Under the pieces are notes generated by a model. That model had not been told where the DNA came from. It did no database searches and saw only the letters and a list, made by a program, of their open reading frames with translations. The position numbers were made by a program, and so were the translations under genes. 64,000 nt of DNA from NCBI RefSeq assembly GCF_032678705.1, contig NZ_JAVTSS010000001.1:620001-684000 (forward strand). Reading direction: 5' to 3'. Of this stretch, positions 46,624 through 57,600 are shown piece after piece. The stretch's first letter is position 1. Each line of letters opens with the position of its first letter. The DNA is from Pedobacter frigiditerrae (GTDB taxonomy: Bacteria > Bacteroidota > Bacteroidia > Sphingobacteriales > Sphingobacteriaceae).

Positions 46624-47805
46624 ATGAGCTATTTTGTAAACGAAAGAGGTTATTACGGAGATTTTGGAGGAGCTTACATCCCAGAAATGTTATATCCAAA
46701 TGTAGAAGAGTTAAGGCAACAATACTTGGGCATCATTAACGAGCCAAGCTTTCAAGAAGAGTTTAAAGCGCTATTGAAAGATTATGTTGGTCGCCCTTCT
46801 CCGCTATATTTGGCTAAACGATTATCTGAAAAATATGGAGCAAATATCTTCCTTAAACGTGAAGATTTAAACCATACTGGTGCACACAAAATCAACAATA
46901 CCATCGGACAGATTCTATTGGCAGAACGTTTGGGTAAAAAGCGCATCATCGCCGAAACAGGTGCTGGTCAACATGGTGTGGCAACAGCAACAGTTTGTGC
47001 CTTACGCGGATTAGAATGCGTAGTTTATATGGGCGAGATTGATATTAAACGTCAAGCACCAAATGTGGCTCGTATGAAAATGTTAGGAGCTAAAGTTGTT
47101 CCTGCAACGTCAGGTAGCAAAACGCTTAAAGATGCAACTAATGAAGCGATGAGAGATTGGATCAATAATCCTGTTGATACACATTACATCATTGGTTCTG
47201 TGGTTGGGCCACATCCATATCCAGATATGGTTTCTATTTTTCAATCTGTAATTTCTGAAGAAACTAAGAAGCAATTAATAGAACAAACTGGCAAAGATCA
47301 ACCAGATTATGTAATGGCTTGCGTAGGGGGCGGAAGTAATGCCGCTGGTATGTTCTATCATTTTATTGATGACCAAAACGTAAAACTGATTGCCGTTGAA
47401 GCCGCTGGTAAAGGCGTAGCTTCTGGTCTCTCTGCGGCCACAACCTATTTAGGTAAAGAAGGTGTTTTACATGGCAGTAGAAGTATTTTAATGCAAACCT
47501 CAGACGGGCAAGTGGTAGAACCACATTCAGTTTCAGCAGGGCTGGATTATCCTGGTATTGGTCCGCAACATGCACATTTGTTTAAAACTGGTCGCGGTAA
47601 ATATGTGTCTATCACAGATGATGAATCTTTAGATGCAGGCTTGTTATTAACGCAACTAGAAGGAATTATTCCTGCAATTGAAAGCGCACACGCCTTAGCT
47701 TACTTAGAATATATGGAATTTAAAGAAGGCGAAAACGTGGTCGTTTGTTTATCCGGTAGGGGCGACAAAGACATGGAAACTTATATGAAACATTTTAATT
47801 TATAG
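46624..47805 (+). CDS. trpB: tryptophan synthase beta subunit
   Basis: TrpB, 393 aa, PLP enzyme that condenses indole and serine. It has the PLP Lys in [15 protein letters not shown] (about 90), the substrate loop [14 protein letters not shown], the phosphate cradle [12 protein letters not shown] (about 235) and the C-terminal [11 protein letters not shown]-terminal [18 protein letters not shown] is the usual TrpB1 start. It precedes trpA, its partner. Confidence 0.98.
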   Translation: MSYFVNERGYYGDFGGAYIPEMLYPNVEELRQQYLGIINEPSFQEEFKALLKDYVGRPSPLYLAKRLSEKYGANIFLKREDLNHTGAHKINNTIGQILLAERLGKKRIIAETGAGQHGVATATVCALRGLECVVYMGEIDIKRQAPNVARMKMLGAKVVPATSGSKTLKDATNEAMRDWINNPVDTHYIIGSVVGPHPYPDMVSIFQSVISEETKKQLIEQTGKDQPDYVMACVGGGSNAAGMFYHFIDDQNVKLIAVEAAGKGVASGLSAATTYLGKEGVLHGSRSILMQTSDGQVVEPHSVSAGLDYPGIGPQHAHLFKTGRGKYVSITDDESLDAGLLLTQLEGIIPAIESAHALAYLEYMEFKEGENVVVCLSGRGDKDMETYMKHFNL

Positions 47806-47811
47806 ATTTGA

Positions 47812-47886
47812 GAAATTAGATATGAGATTTGAGAATTTTTATAGTTCAAGCATCTCATATCTCACATCTCATATCTCACATCTCAA
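47812..47886. repeat. repeat words (TCTCATATCTCACATCTCA) between trpB and trpA
   Basis: The spacer carries ATATGAGATTTGAG followed by its inverse as tandem words CATCTCATATCTCA and CATCTCATATCTCACATCT. Related words (CTCCTATCTCACATCTCA) lie at 38444-38475. The unit can fold back on itself. It is a dispersed repeat, placed inside a transcribed operon. Confidence 0.65.
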
Positions 47887-47889
47887 GAT

Positions 47890-48657
47890 ATGAACCGATT
47901 ACAACAACTTTTCAAAAATAAAAAGAAAGACATCCTTTCCATCTATTATACAGCGGGCTATCCGAACTTAAATGATACCTTAAAAATTGCTGAGGCATTG
48001 GAAGCTTCTGGTGCAGATTTTATGGAAATCGGGTTTCCGTATTCAGACCCTGTAGCCGATGGCGAAGTTATTCAACGAAGTAGCAAACAAGCATTGGATA
48101 ACGGAATGACATTAGAAATTTTATTTGACCAATTGAAAGACTTACGCAAAACCGTAAGTATTCCTATTTTATTAATGGGTTATGTAAATGTGGTTCTGCA
48201 ATATGGAGTAGCAAATTTTTGCAAAAAATGCCAAGAAGTAGGAGTAGATGGCTGTATCATTCCAGATTTGCCAATGTACGAGTACGAAGAAATGTATCAC
48301 ACCTGTTTCGAAGAACACGGCATAAGCAATATTTTCTTGGTTACACCACAAACATCCGAAGAACGTATTCGTAAAATTGATGGCTTGAGCAATGCCTTTA
48401 TTTACTTACTATCTTCTGCAGCAACTACTGGAAAAAACTTAGATGTTTCTACTTCAGCAAGAGATTATTTCGCTCGTATTCAAGCCATGAATTTAAACAA
48501 TCCATTGATGATTGGTTTTGGTATTTCCGACAAGAAAACATTCGATTCTGCTAATGAATACGCAAGTGGAGCCATCATCGGTAGCGCGTTTGTAAAAAGT
48601 CTAAATGAAAATGACGTAGAAGAAAGCGTGAAAACCTTTATGAAGCAGTTTAGATAA
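47890..48657 (+). CDS. trpA: tryptophan synthase alpha subunit
   Basis: TrpA, 255 aa TIM barrel that cleaves indole-3-glycerol phosphate to indole. The catalytic Glu is in FMEIGFPYSDPVADGEVIQ (about 48) and the Asp in VDGCIIPDLPMYEYEEM; the phosphate-binding segments are SSAATTGKN, MIGFGISDKKTFDSA and GAIIGSAFVK. Last structural gene of trpDFBA. Confidence 0.97.
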   Translation: MNRLQQLFKNKKKDILSIYYTAGYPNLNDTLKIAEALEASGADFMEIGFPYSDPVADGEVIQRSSKQALDNGMTLEILFDQLKDLRKTVSIPILLMGYVNVVLQYGVANFCKKCQEVGVDGCIIPDLPMYEYEEMYHTCFEEHGISNIFLVTPQTSEERIRKIDGLSNAFIYLLSSAATTGKNLDVSTSARDYFARIQAMNLNNPLMIGFGISDKKTFDSANEYASGAIIGSAFVKSLNENDVEESVKTFMKQFR

Positions 48658-48989
48658 GTGTCACACTGAGAGTAGTCGAAGTGTTATTTAGTTCATTGGT
48701 TCAATTGTTCATTAGTTTCCCGAGATCCCGATAGCTATCGGGATGGGATTTCGTGATGCTCAACATTGCCGTCTGCTTTAGCTTTCATTGCCGTTTGCTT
48801 CAGCTGACGGTTTTTAGAATTAAAAAGATTAGCAAAGCAATTGCGGTGGGGCGTCGGTTGCGATAGCCCCGCTTTTCGTTCCAATCTTTTTTCAATCAAA
48901 CCTATAAGGTTTTGGAAACCTTATAGGTTTAAAAAAAGTATTTCCACTGCAATCTGGTTTAGAAAATTAAAAACTTTGCAAGGAACTCT
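48658..48989. repeat. 332-bp intergenic region filled with small repeats
   Basis: Several repeat types lie end to end: TTCATTGGTTCAATTGTTC (48690-48710), a 20-bp perfect palindrome ATCCCGATAGCTATCGGGAT (48725-48744), CCGTCTGCTTTAGC with the related CTTCAGCTGACGG, and a 15-bp inverted repeat AAACCTATAAGGTTT (48898-48912) facing AAACCTTATAGGTTT (48916-48930) around TGG. No coding frame is convincing. The trp operon and the next gene converge here, so the hairpins may end both transcripts. Confidence 0.7.
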
Positions 48990-49526
48990 CTAACCCCCAT
49001 TTATCACCTTTACTTTCGCGTCAATCCGTGTAAAGTAAGCTTCAATCTTCTCATCATAAGCAGTAGAATGTTCATCAACAGCTTTATAAATCAGCTCACA
49101 ACATTCTTTATTTAACTGGCAGTACTCCTTAAATAATTGCACACGAGCAACCAATTGTTTAGGTAAATCTATTTGTTTTAAGTCATCTAGAATTTCCAAA
49201 TTCCTTGTCCAGTAATAAATGCCAATGTCTTTAACATTAGACATTGCCTTTTCTCTACCAACTAAAGTTGTATCAACAGGGTATATGCCATTTGCCATAG
49301 TAGTTAACGAAAGGTATTCAGTCATTACCCTTTCGTATTCTTTTTTGTCGGTATCCTTGTTAAAAGGCTCGACTTCATCAGATTTGCCATATAAAGTAGA
49401 ATTAAACGAACCTGGCACTGCTCTTTTTGCTTTTACTGCATACACAAAAACACCTATCGCAATAGAGAATAAGACAATACAACCAAGGGTTAAATAAATT
49501 ACAGGTTTAGGGATAATGGATGACAT
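48990..49526 (-). CDS. membrane-anchored hypothetical protein
   Basis: 178 residues. One N-terminal helix (IYLTLGCIVLFSIAIGVFVYA, about 10-30) anchors an otherwise soluble, mostly helical part that is charged and contains two Cys close together (KEYCQLNKECCELIYK, about 141-156). I do not recognise a family. Alone, with repeat-filled spacers on both sides. Confidence 0.65.
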   Translation of the reverse strand: MSSIIPKPVIYLTLGCIVLFSIAIGVFVYAVKAKRAVPGSFNSTLYGKSDEVEPFNKDTDKKEYERVMTEYLSLTTMANGIYPVDTTLVGREKAMSNVKDIGIYYWTRNLEILDDLKQIDLPKQLVARVQLFKEYCQLNKECCELIYKAVDEHSTAYDEKIEAYFTRIDAKVKVINGG

Positions 49527-50036
49527 TTTTTGAGCTTGTTAATTTTCCGATTAATCGAAGATAAAAATTTGAATGAAGAGATGTAGAATTTATTTAAAAG
49601 CACACTTAATATGTTATGAAACTTTGCAACCCCTCAAAATCTCACAACCTAAACCCAAGAACGCATACGGCCTTGAATGCAAGGGAAGGAAGAATAGTTA
49701 ATTGTTTAAAGCGATGATTTCTCTCTAGAGATAAATCAGCAAGGTGGAGAAGTGAGGCTTTTTCAGCCGAACGGCTCAGCTTGCGACTCAAAAACAATTG
49801 ACGTATTATTCCGACATGGCATTCACAGCCTTGATTTTTTGGCAACTTTTTCATCAAGGAAAAAGTGGCTTGACCCATCGGCTGTCAAGAGCCGAGGCAA
49901 GCCTGAGCGGTGGAATAAACTATTTTTCTTTACCTGCCAAAAGGAGATTGCTTTGCCCTGTGAAAAACAGGGGCTCGCAATGACGTAGTTTGTTAAAAAG
50001 CAAATACCAGTGATGAACTGGCCTTTATAACAATAA
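49527..50036. repeat. 510-bp intergenic region with a composite dispersed repeat
   Basis: Bases from about 49640 to 49985 look like a composite noncoding element: repeated GCATACGG, the pair CATCAAGG and CCTTGATTTTT, TTTTTCATCAAGGAAAAAG, and at the right end GATTGCTTTGCCC and GCTCGCAATGACG, the same words as in the repeat at 3612-3745. Open frames across it exist on both strands but lack start regions and domains. It is probably one or more dispersed repeats. Confidence 0.5.
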
Positions 50037-50420
50037 TTAACTCATATCAACCAGCTTCAAAATCATCCCATCATGAAACTGAAAAACAGATTTTCCTTTC
50101 AGTTCAATTTTATCACCAGGTTTTGAACCATTGGGAAACTCAACAGCCAAAGTACCAGTGTAATTAATATCAACCTCTACATGGTTATCGCCATAAACGA
50201 TAGCTTTAATCTCTTGTTTCCTAGCAAAAAACATTGCAGCGGCCTGTTCAGCTTGAGCTTTAAAAGCTTCGATGCCATTCAAAGTTAAATTAGGTTCTCC
50301 TTTATCAATGTAAATAAACTCTATGTCAGGATGTAATTGTGAGCACATTCCTTCAAGATCAAAATTGTTATAAGCAGTAATGTAGCTTTTTATGATTTCT
50401 TCTTTATTATGAGGTGTCAT
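50037..50420 (-). CDS. SnoaL-like / NTF2-fold protein
   Basis: 127 residues with the cone-shaped NTF2-like fold: EEIIKSYITAYNNFDLEGMCSQLHPDIEFIYI at the start, a central GIEAFKAQAEQAAAMF helix, and strands HVEVDINYTGTLAVEF, KIELKGKSVFQFHDGMI. Such proteins act as small isomerases, hydrolases or binding proteins. It follows the GH2 gene by 9 bp and is likely cotranscribed, though a shared role is not evident. Confidence 0.85.
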   Translation of the reverse strand: MTPHNKEEIIKSYITAYNNFDLEGMCSQLHPDIEFIYIDKGEPNLTLNGIEAFKAQAEQAAAMFFARKQEIKAIVYGDNHVEVDINYTGTLAVEFPNGSKPGDKIELKGKSVFQFHDGMILKLVDMS

Positions 50421-50429
50421 ACGGTAAGG

Positions 50430-52256
50430 TTACTTGTAAAGTTTGGCGTGTATTTTATGAAGTTCAGTCACAGGCATTTTTATAATTGCCCTATCATAAG
50501 TCATAATTCCATTTGTTTCTATTTCTACATCAGTTGTTTGCGTGTAAACAGCAGCAGATAAACCCAATGGAATTAATTCTTCTAAACGCTTAATGAATGA
50601 AGCATATTTTGCAAATAACTCTTCTTTAGTTTTAAAACTCTGATAACCCCAATTGTCTTTTTGTTGCCAAGTATGTCCATCGATAGGTAAACCCAAACCA
50701 CCAAATTCTCCTAACACCAATATCCTGTCTTTTCCAAATAAATCTGGTCTGGGCATTGCGGGCTGTGGGTAATTGTGCAAGTCTACAAAATGACCAGTAT
50801 TAAAGAAATTACCACCACTGGCACTATTTACCAATCTTGATGGGTCTTTTTTCATTGTCCACTCTGTAATCTCAACAGTTTTAAACTGACCCCAAGCTTC
50901 ATTAAATGGTGTCCAAACAACAATACTCGGAAAATTATGAAGCTCATCCATAATCGCTGTCCATTCTTTGCGGTAGTTAGCCTCAGAATCCGCACTGCGA
51001 TTTTTCTCCGTTTCGTTATTCACTGTTCCAGGATTAGGATTCCAGCTATTGCCTAAATCGCCGCTTGGCATATCTTGCCAAATCAACATTCCCATTTTAT
51101 CGCAATAGTTGTAATAACGAGCAGATTCAACCTTGATGTGTTTCCTAATCATATTAAAGCCCATTGCCTTTAATTGGTCAACATCAAATTTCATTGCCGC
51201 TTCTGTTGCATGGGTATATAAACCATCTGGCCACCAACCTTGGTCTAATGGTCCGTATTGGAATAAAAATTTATTGTTTAATAACATTCGTTGAATGCCA
51301 TTTTCATCTTTGCCCATAGAGATTTTTCGCATGGCGAAATAACTCATAACTTGATCAATCGTTTTATTGTTCCTTATCAAGCTAATCCTTAAATCATATA
51401 AAAAAGGGCTACTTGGCGACCATAATTTCTCGTTGGTTAATTTTAATGTTGCCGAACCATCAGTTCCTAAAAACCCAGAGGTAATTACGTTTGTGCCTTC
51501 AAGCACTTCTACTTTAACTTTGTCGGTTTCGGTAGTTTTATTTAAAGCGACAGCTACTTTAATAGTATGCGCATCAATATCTGGTGTTTGTTTAGTGTTA
51601 ATAATGTAAGTTCCAGGCAAAGCTTCTAACCAAACCGTTTGCCAAATACCAGTAACTGGCGTATACCAAATTCCACGAGGTCTTTTAACTTGTTTTCCTC
51701 TAGGTTGTGGCCCATCCTCAGTTGGGTCCCAAACCCGTATTTTAATTTCTTGTGTTTTTGCTTTGTTTAAAAATGAAGTGATGTCAAAATTAAATGGGTC
51801 AAAACCACCCTCGTGTGTACCCACACTTTTACCATTTACAAAAACTTCAGTTTGCCAATCTACTGCACCAAAATGCAATAAAATTTGTTTTCCTTTCATT
51901 GTTGTGGGAATGGTAATATTGTTTCTATACCATAAAGTACTGTCTTTACCAACGGTTCTTTTTACACCAGATAAAGCAGATTCTACAGCAAAAGGCACTA
52001 ATATTTTGCCCTCAAATTGGGTTGGATTAACTTCTGCTTTTTGCGTAATGGCATAATCCCAAAGCCCATTTAAGTTCTTCCAATTATTATCCCTAACCAA
52101 TTGTGGTCGCGGGTATTCTGGCAAAGGAGCATTAGGATTTAAATCATTTGCCCAAGATGTATAAATTTTATCTTTTTTAAATGCCCATTCATTTTGAGCA
52201 TATAATTCGTTAACTACTAAGGAAAGTAAAAGGATGATTAACGCTTTCTTGTTCAT
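50430..52256 (-). CDS. GH2-family glycoside hydrolase (beta-galactosidase/glucuronidase-like)
   Basis: 608 aa with signal peptide ([21 protein letters not shown]). It has the jelly-roll sugar-binding domain ([40 protein letters not shown]), an Ig-like domain (about 205-310) and a TIM barrel. Clan GH-A residues: acid/base Glu in [13 protein letters not shown] (about 451) and nucleophile Glu in ILVLGEFGG (about 515). It lacks the extra C-terminal domains of LacZ. Bacteroidota relatives act on plant or algal polysaccharides. Its start is 4 bp behind nhaA's stop. Confidence 0.9.
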   Translation of the reverse strand: MNKKALIILLLSLVVNELYAQNEWAFKKDKIYTSWANDLNPNAPLPEYPRPQLVRDNNWKNLNGLWDYAITQKAEVNPTQFEGKILVPFAVESALSGVKRTVGKDSTLWYRNNITIPTTMKGKQILLHFGAVDWQTEVFVNGKSVGTHEGGFDPFNFDITSFLNKAKTQEIKIRVWDPTEDGPQPRGKQVKRPRGIWYTPVTGIWQTVWLEALPGTYIINTKQTPDIDAHTIKVAVALNKTTETDKVKVEVLEGTNVITSGFLGTDGSATLKLTNEKLWSPSSPFLYDLRISLIRNNKTIDQVMSYFAMRKISMGKDENGIQRMLLNNKFLFQYGPLDQGWWPDGLYTHATEAAMKFDVDQLKAMGFNMIRKHIKVESARYYNYCDKMGMLIWQDMPSGDLGNSWNPNPGTVNNETEKNRSADSEANYRKEWTAIMDELHNFPSIVVWTPFNEAWGQFKTVEITEWTMKKDPSRLVNSASGGNFFNTGHFVDLHNYPQPAMPRPDLFGKDRILVLGEFGGLGLPIDGHTWQQKDNWGYQSFKTKEELFAKYASFIKRLEELIPLGLSAAVYTQTTDVEIETNGIMTYDRAIIKMPVTELHKIHAKLYK

Positions 52257-52260
52257 TGTT

Positions 52261-53451
52261 TTATGATTTGGTTTCTTTAAAGTTAATTTTTTGTTTGATA
52301 CTTTTTAAATAAATAAAGCCGAAAGTACCAGCAATAATTGAAGCGCAGAGTATGGCAAACTTAGCTTCAACCACATATTCTGGATTGCTAAAAGAAAGCA
52401 AGGAAATAAATATAGACATGGTAAAACCGATGCCCGCCAACATACCAACGCCTATAATATGTTTCCAATTGGCGCCGGAAGGTAGTTTTGCCAACTTTAT
52501 TTTAACTGCAAACCAAGATAATAAGGTTACGCCGATGGTTTTGCCAAAGAATAATCCGAATATAATCCCAAGTCCAAGTGGCGATATTAATCCATCAATC
52601 ATTTCTTTTTGGAAAGTAATGTTGGTGTTAGCTAATGCAAAAATCGGCATAATTAAAAAGTTAACAGGAATAGTTAAAAAGTGTTCTAATTTTTCTAGGG
52701 GCGATAGCTCTGCAGTGTGATTAGTTGGGATGGTAAACGCCAATAACACACCAGCAATGGTTGCATGTATGCCAGAATGATGAACAAAGTACCATAAAAA
52801 AACTCCTGGAATTAAATAAAGCCAAAGTGATTTGATTTTAAAATAATTAAATGCAAGTAGCAAAGCGAAAACACCTCCTGCCATTAATAGATAGCTCCAA
52901 TGAATTTGTGCGGTGTAAAATATGGCAATTACTAAAATTGCTCCCAAATCATCGGCAATTGCCAAAGCTGCTAGAAATATTTTTAAAGATGGGGGAACAT
53001 TTTTGCCTAACATGGCGATGATGGCTAGTGCGAAAGCAATATCTGTTGCCATCGGAATGCCCCAGCCTGAGGCCGTTTCTTCACCTTTGTTAAAGAAGAA
53101 AAATATCAGAGAAGGAACAATCATTCCGCCTAGTGCGGCTAAAACAGGTAAAGATGCTTTTTTTAAGGTAGATAGTTCTCCTTCTATTAATTCTCGTTTG
53201 ATCTCTAAGCCGACCAATAAGAAAAATATGGCCATTAAACCATCATTAACCCAAGCAGAGATACTATATTTTATTTCAACTATACCTAAGTTAAAGCCTA
53301 ATATTCTAGCTAAAAAGTTGTTGAAATATTCCGCATCCCCAAAATTTGCAATCGATAAGGAAATGAGTACACAGATCAGGAGGAGAATTCCACCTACTTT
53401 ACCAGATTGGAAAAACTTTGCAAAAACTGTAAGGTTGATTTTTTTTAGCAT
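52261..53451 (-). CDS. nhaA: Na+/H+ antiporter NhaA
   Basis: 396 residues with about twelve helices. NhaA signatures are [14 protein letters not shown] in helix 2, [19 protein letters not shown] in helix 4 and the two Asp of the ion-binding site in [17 protein letters not shown] (about 165), plus [17 protein letters not shown] near the end. It exports Na+ in exchange for protons and controls internal pH. It starts an apparent operon with the GH2 and SnoaL-like genes. Confidence 0.97.
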   Translation of the reverse strand: MLKKINLTVFAKFFQSGKVGGILLLICVLISLSIANFGDAEYFNNFLARILGFNLGIVEIKYSISAWVNDGLMAIFFLLVGLEIKRELIEGELSTLKKASLPVLAALGGMIVPSLIFFFFNKGEETASGWGIPMATDIAFALAIIAMLGKNVPPSLKIFLAALAIADDLGAILVIAIFYTAQIHWSYLLMAGGVFALLLAFNYFKIKSLWLYLIPGVFLWYFVHHSGIHATIAGVLLAFTIPTNHTAELSPLEKLEHFLTIPVNFLIMPIFALANTNITFQKEMIDGLISPLGLGIIFGLFFGKTIGVTLLSWFAVKIKLAKLPSGANWKHIIGVGMLAGIGFTMSIFISLLSFSNPEYVVEAKFAILCASIIAGTFGFIYLKSIKQKINFKETKS

Positions 53452-53491
53452 AGCTAAAAGTAACCATTTTGGCTTATAACTGCGAGCAATT

Positions 53492-53645
53492 TAACCACGA
53501 AGACACTGATAATATTAAGAAAACTTAATATAGCTTAGCATACTTATTGCCTTTGTGTTTGAAGGTGAAAAAATTCAACCACTAAGACACGAAGAACAAA
53601 AAGGCAAATCATCTAGCTTTGTGTTCTTAGTGCCTTTGTGGTTAG
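53492..53645. repeat. dispersed repeat (CCACTAAGACACGAAG family)
   Basis: TAACCACGAAGACACTGA at the left is followed by CAACCACTAAGACACGAAG, then the inverse words GTGTTCTTAGTGCCTTTGTGG, so that the right half is a roughly 60-bp imperfect hairpin with CTAAGACAC paired to GTGTTCTTAG. It lies between two minus-strand genes. Confidence 0.65.
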
Positions 53646-53649
53646 ATTC

Positions 53650-53680
53650 AAAAAAACCGCTCCATTTATGGAAGCGGCTT
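53650..53680 (-). terminator. terminator behind the PorP/SprF-like gene
   Basis: CCGCTCCA and TGGAAGCGG (one bulged base) form a stem around TTTA; on the minus strand the stem is followed by a run of seven T. It ends the type IX secretion-related operon. Confidence 0.85.
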
Positions 53681-53702
53681 TGAATTTTGTCAACCTCGAA
53701 GG

Positions 53703-54626
53703 TTATTTCCCAAACAATGTTGCTTTTAAGCTAATTTCAAATGTACCATTAGCCGAACCTTGCAACGCAGATGTTTCAGTGGTATAATAACCCATTATAG
53801 CTAAGGATGACCGATAGTTAATGCCTGCACCAAATGATGCACTTTTCGAACTATGATACATTCCCATAATGAAAAGCTTATTGGTAAAGTTAAAGTTTGC
53901 ACCAGCATCAAAAATGCTATCATAGCCTTCAATTTCCCTGAAAGCAATTTTAGGTTCAATCTCTAATGCATTGGCTCCACTTCCTGTACTGATTTTATAA
54001 CTAGCTGCAGCATAAAAACGAGAACGGTCTACTACATTATCATCTTCCTGTTTAATAAAGCTTCTAATATTAGGAATGGCAGCTTCAATATTTAACTTAT
54101 CGCTGGTGTAAGCTATTCCAAAATCTCCATCAAATAAAGAACCTTTATTATTAAATTGCGTAATGCTGGGGTCTGTAACATCTCCATTTACACTACTATA
54201 ATCCACTTGCTCATTCATTATGCCAATAGATGCGCCGAAATTTAGTTTTTGGTTATCTCCATTTAATGGCAAGTGATAAGCATAAGTAGCTACAGCTTTT
54301 GTGCGTTGTAAAGAACCAGCTTTTTCGTTATAAAAGTTAACGCCTAAGCCAACTTTGTTCAATTTATAATCTGCTGTAATACCTTGTGTACTTGGTGCAC
54401 CAGGAATATTGCTCCATTGTTTACGGTAGTTAACATTTACGTTTAAACCATCATTCAGTCCAGCATACGCTGGATTTGCTTGATATTGGTTTAAGAAATA
54501 CATCGAACTTAAAGGATTAAGCTGAGCTTTTGTTTCATTTCCTGTTAAGGATAAAACTATTGTGATAAGCAAAAGTGACCAAACTGTATGGCGTAGCATT
54601 TGATATGTTTTATTGAAAATCTTCAT
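53703..54626 (-). CDS. PorP/SprF family type IX secretion membrane protein
   Basis: 307 residues with a signal sequence and a beta-barrel of the PorP/SprF family: LNPLSSMYFLNQYQANPAYAGLNDGLNV near the start, QWSNIPGAPSTQG, KVGLGVNFYNEKAG and the ending AIMGYYTTETSALQ, FEISLKATLFGK. PorP/SprF proteins act with type IX secretion and often sit next to their specific large cargo protein, as SprF does with SprB. Here the large CHU_C-tailed gene ends 14 bp upstream, which supports the pairing. Confidence 0.93.
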   Translation of the reverse strand: MKIFNKTYQMLRHTVWSLLLITIVLSLTGNETKAQLNPLSSMYFLNQYQANPAYAGLNDGLNVNVNYRKQWSNIPGAPSTQGITADYKLNKVGLGVNFYNEKAGSLQRTKAVATYAYHLPLNGDNQKLNFGASIGIMNEQVDYSSVNGDVTDPSITQFNNKGSLFDGDFGIAYTSDKLNIEAAIPNIRSFIKQEDDNVVDRSRFYAAASYKISTGSGANALEIEPKIAFREIEGYDSIFDAGANFNFTNKLFIMGMYHSSKSASFGAGINYRSSLAIMGYYTTETSALQGSANGTFEISLKATLFGK

Positions 54627-54640
54627 CTGTTTAATACAAT

Positions 54641-57600
54641 TTAGTTTCTAATAATTGTGATGTAGCCCTTAAACTGACTAATGTTTGTGCCAAAATCTAA
54701 GATGTAGTAGTAGGTGTCGGAGGCTAATGCAGTACCATTATAAGTTCCATCCCATTCGTTGGCGTAACCTTTTTTGGTATACACAATTCTACCAGATCTG
54801 TCAAAAATCTTTAAGGTATTGTTTGGATAATAATCGATGTTCTCTATCGTGAACTTATCATTCTTGCCATCACCGTTAGGGGTTAAAATGTTTAATGGTT
54901 TAATTTTATAATCTTCTTCTACCGCTATTGTAATTGATTGATTGCTTGTACAACCTGATGCATTAGTTACTGTAACTGCATACGTTGTAGTTTGTTTCGG
55001 TCTAACCGTTAAATTGGCAGTTCCTTGTCCAGTAACTATATCTGTACTTGGCGACCAACTATAACTAACACCACCAGTTGCAGAAAGCATCACAGGAGTT
55101 CCTTTAGAAATAGGAGTAGAGGTATTGCCTGAAATGTTAATCACTGGTAATGTATTTATATTTACAACTGCACTTCCTGTTTGTGCCTGTGTTGCATAAG
55201 CATCAGCTACGCTAACCAGGGTATAAGTAAAAGTACCAGCAACATTACTAGGTGCAGTTACGGTTGCCGTTGTTGAACTTGTAGTAACAGTTCTGGCAGA
55301 TCCACCATTAATTGAATAAGTAAAGGTGTATGGCGCTGTACCCACTGAACCAGTAAAGGTAATTGTTGGAGATAAACTATTGATACAAACAACTGTTGTG
55401 CCTGCAATTGTTGCTACGGGTAATGGTCTAATTAAAACAGTTGCTGTTCCTGTTTGTGTCTGACTGCAATTTGCATCTGCTACGCTAACTAAGTTATAAG
55501 CAAAGCTACCTACCACGTTTGTTGGAGCAGTAACAGTTACACTATTTCCAGTGGTGGTACTTACAGTTCTGTTTGTTGCTCCATTAATATTGTAGATAAA
55601 AGTGTAAGGTGCAACACCATTTGCCCCTGTAAAAGTAATTGTAGGGGCAGTGGCATTTTGAGGTACAGCAGTTGTGCCAGCAATTGTTGCAGTTGCTAAA
55701 CCATTTACCGTTAATTTGAATGTTTTGCTAGTATTGTTAACTCCTCCAAAATCAGTTCCGCCATTATCAGTTACGGTTACAGTAATATTTGCAACACCTG
55801 CAACATTGTTTTTTAAACGATAAGTTATCGCCCCAGTTGTAGTTCCTGTACTTGCAACGGTAAGTACATCAAATAAATTTGCATTGTCTGATGTAACAGA
55901 TAAAGTTGTAGTTTGTGTAGTTTCTGCACCAGCCGTAATTCCTGTTAAGGCAATGGTTTGATTTGTTGGAGAATAACAAACCGTAGCATTAGCAATAGTT
56001 GCTAAAGTAGGCTCGCCGTTGCCAAACAAATACCTCGTTTTTATAGGATAATGGTCTGTTGTGGTAGAACTGTAATTGGTAACCAAACTAGTAACTCCAT
56101 CCAAAACTTCGGCTGTGCCTTGTATATAGTTTGCGTTTAAGGCTTTGTTAACAATAACATTATCAATTACTGTATTGAAGCCAGCTGTAGATTGTTTTCC
56201 TGCTAATGCAAGTGGCAAAGTAATGGGGAAATAGTTTGCTGCATCATTTGTAAAATCTGAATAAGATGTTCCAGTACCAGTAGGCATTGGAGCAATGGTC
56301 TTATCAGGATTTAAAACATCATTAAAATCGCCTAAAATGATTACTTTCTTTCCTTGAAGATTGGCGTCTATCCAATTCTTTAATTGTAAGTTTCCGCCTT
56401 TTCTTCTATTGTAAGAATCAACTTGCTCAGCAGGTGTACCCGTGTTTGCCTTAGCGTGAATCTCCATAAAGTAAACATTTTCGGTCTTGCCGTTAATGGT
56501 TATATTGGCTTCCATGGCAAAAGGGAAACGACCAGATGACCAGTTTTTATAGGGTGTTCCATCTGCGCTAGTAGAAGCTACTGCTGGATTATAAGTGTCT
56601 TCCAGTACGCCAAAAGTTCTAACTGGCTTAATAATATCTGTGCGATACATAAAAGCCAACTTCTGCGCTGACGGATAGTCAACATCTAATTTATTATCGG
56701 CATAAGAACCAAATGAGCTAAAAATTACATTATATCCGGCAGGTAAAACGGTTGCTCTAAATAAGGCGGTATCTACAACTTCGGCAAGGCCATAAACATC
56801 TGCATTTATGTTATTTACAATTGTTTTTACATTGGCAGCTTGCTGGGTATCATTTGCTGGGTCTTGAGCAGGACTGCCAAACCACTCAATGTTCCAGTTT
56901 ACAACTTCCAAAGTATTGGCTACATCGAAAGTATTACCAGATAAGGTTACTGTTTTATTTGCAGAACCCGCAGTAGCGATAGTTACATTTCCAGAATAAC
57001 TTGTATTTACTGCTGTTGGAGAAAATTTCGCATAAACCGTAGGCGATGTATTGTTAATTGCTGCTTTGGTATAAGTTACACTCGGGCCAAAAGTGCCTCC
57101 GCTTGTGCTGGCAATGGTAAAATTAGTAGGAGCTGTTAACGTTACATCGCCAGTTAAATTACCAGCCGAGAAACCGAATGTTTTTTCTGCTGAGGTTGTT
57201 CCTGATGCTTGAAAACCGAAATTTAAGCTCGTATTAGATATAGTGATATCAACAGGAGGCGGGGTTAGGGAGTTGGTTACCGCAAAATCATCAACTGTCC
57301 AACGGCTTGCCGAAGAAGTGCTAGAGTTATATACAAAGGCTACATAAACGGGTAAAGCCTTGTATGTTGATAAATCTATGTTGCCAGATTTTGTCCAAAC
57401 ATCCGACCCACTTTCTGGGAATTTACCATCTATGTTTGTCCAAGTAGCTAAGCTTGGGTCGCCAGTGCCTGTATAGTTTGTACTAACTTTTAATTGTAAT
57501 TTGTCTCCAGAAAATGCAGAGCGTGTCCAAAAAGAAAGTACTGCATAAGTCATATTAGATAAATTTAATGCTGGAGAAATTAACCAATCTTGATTTAAAA

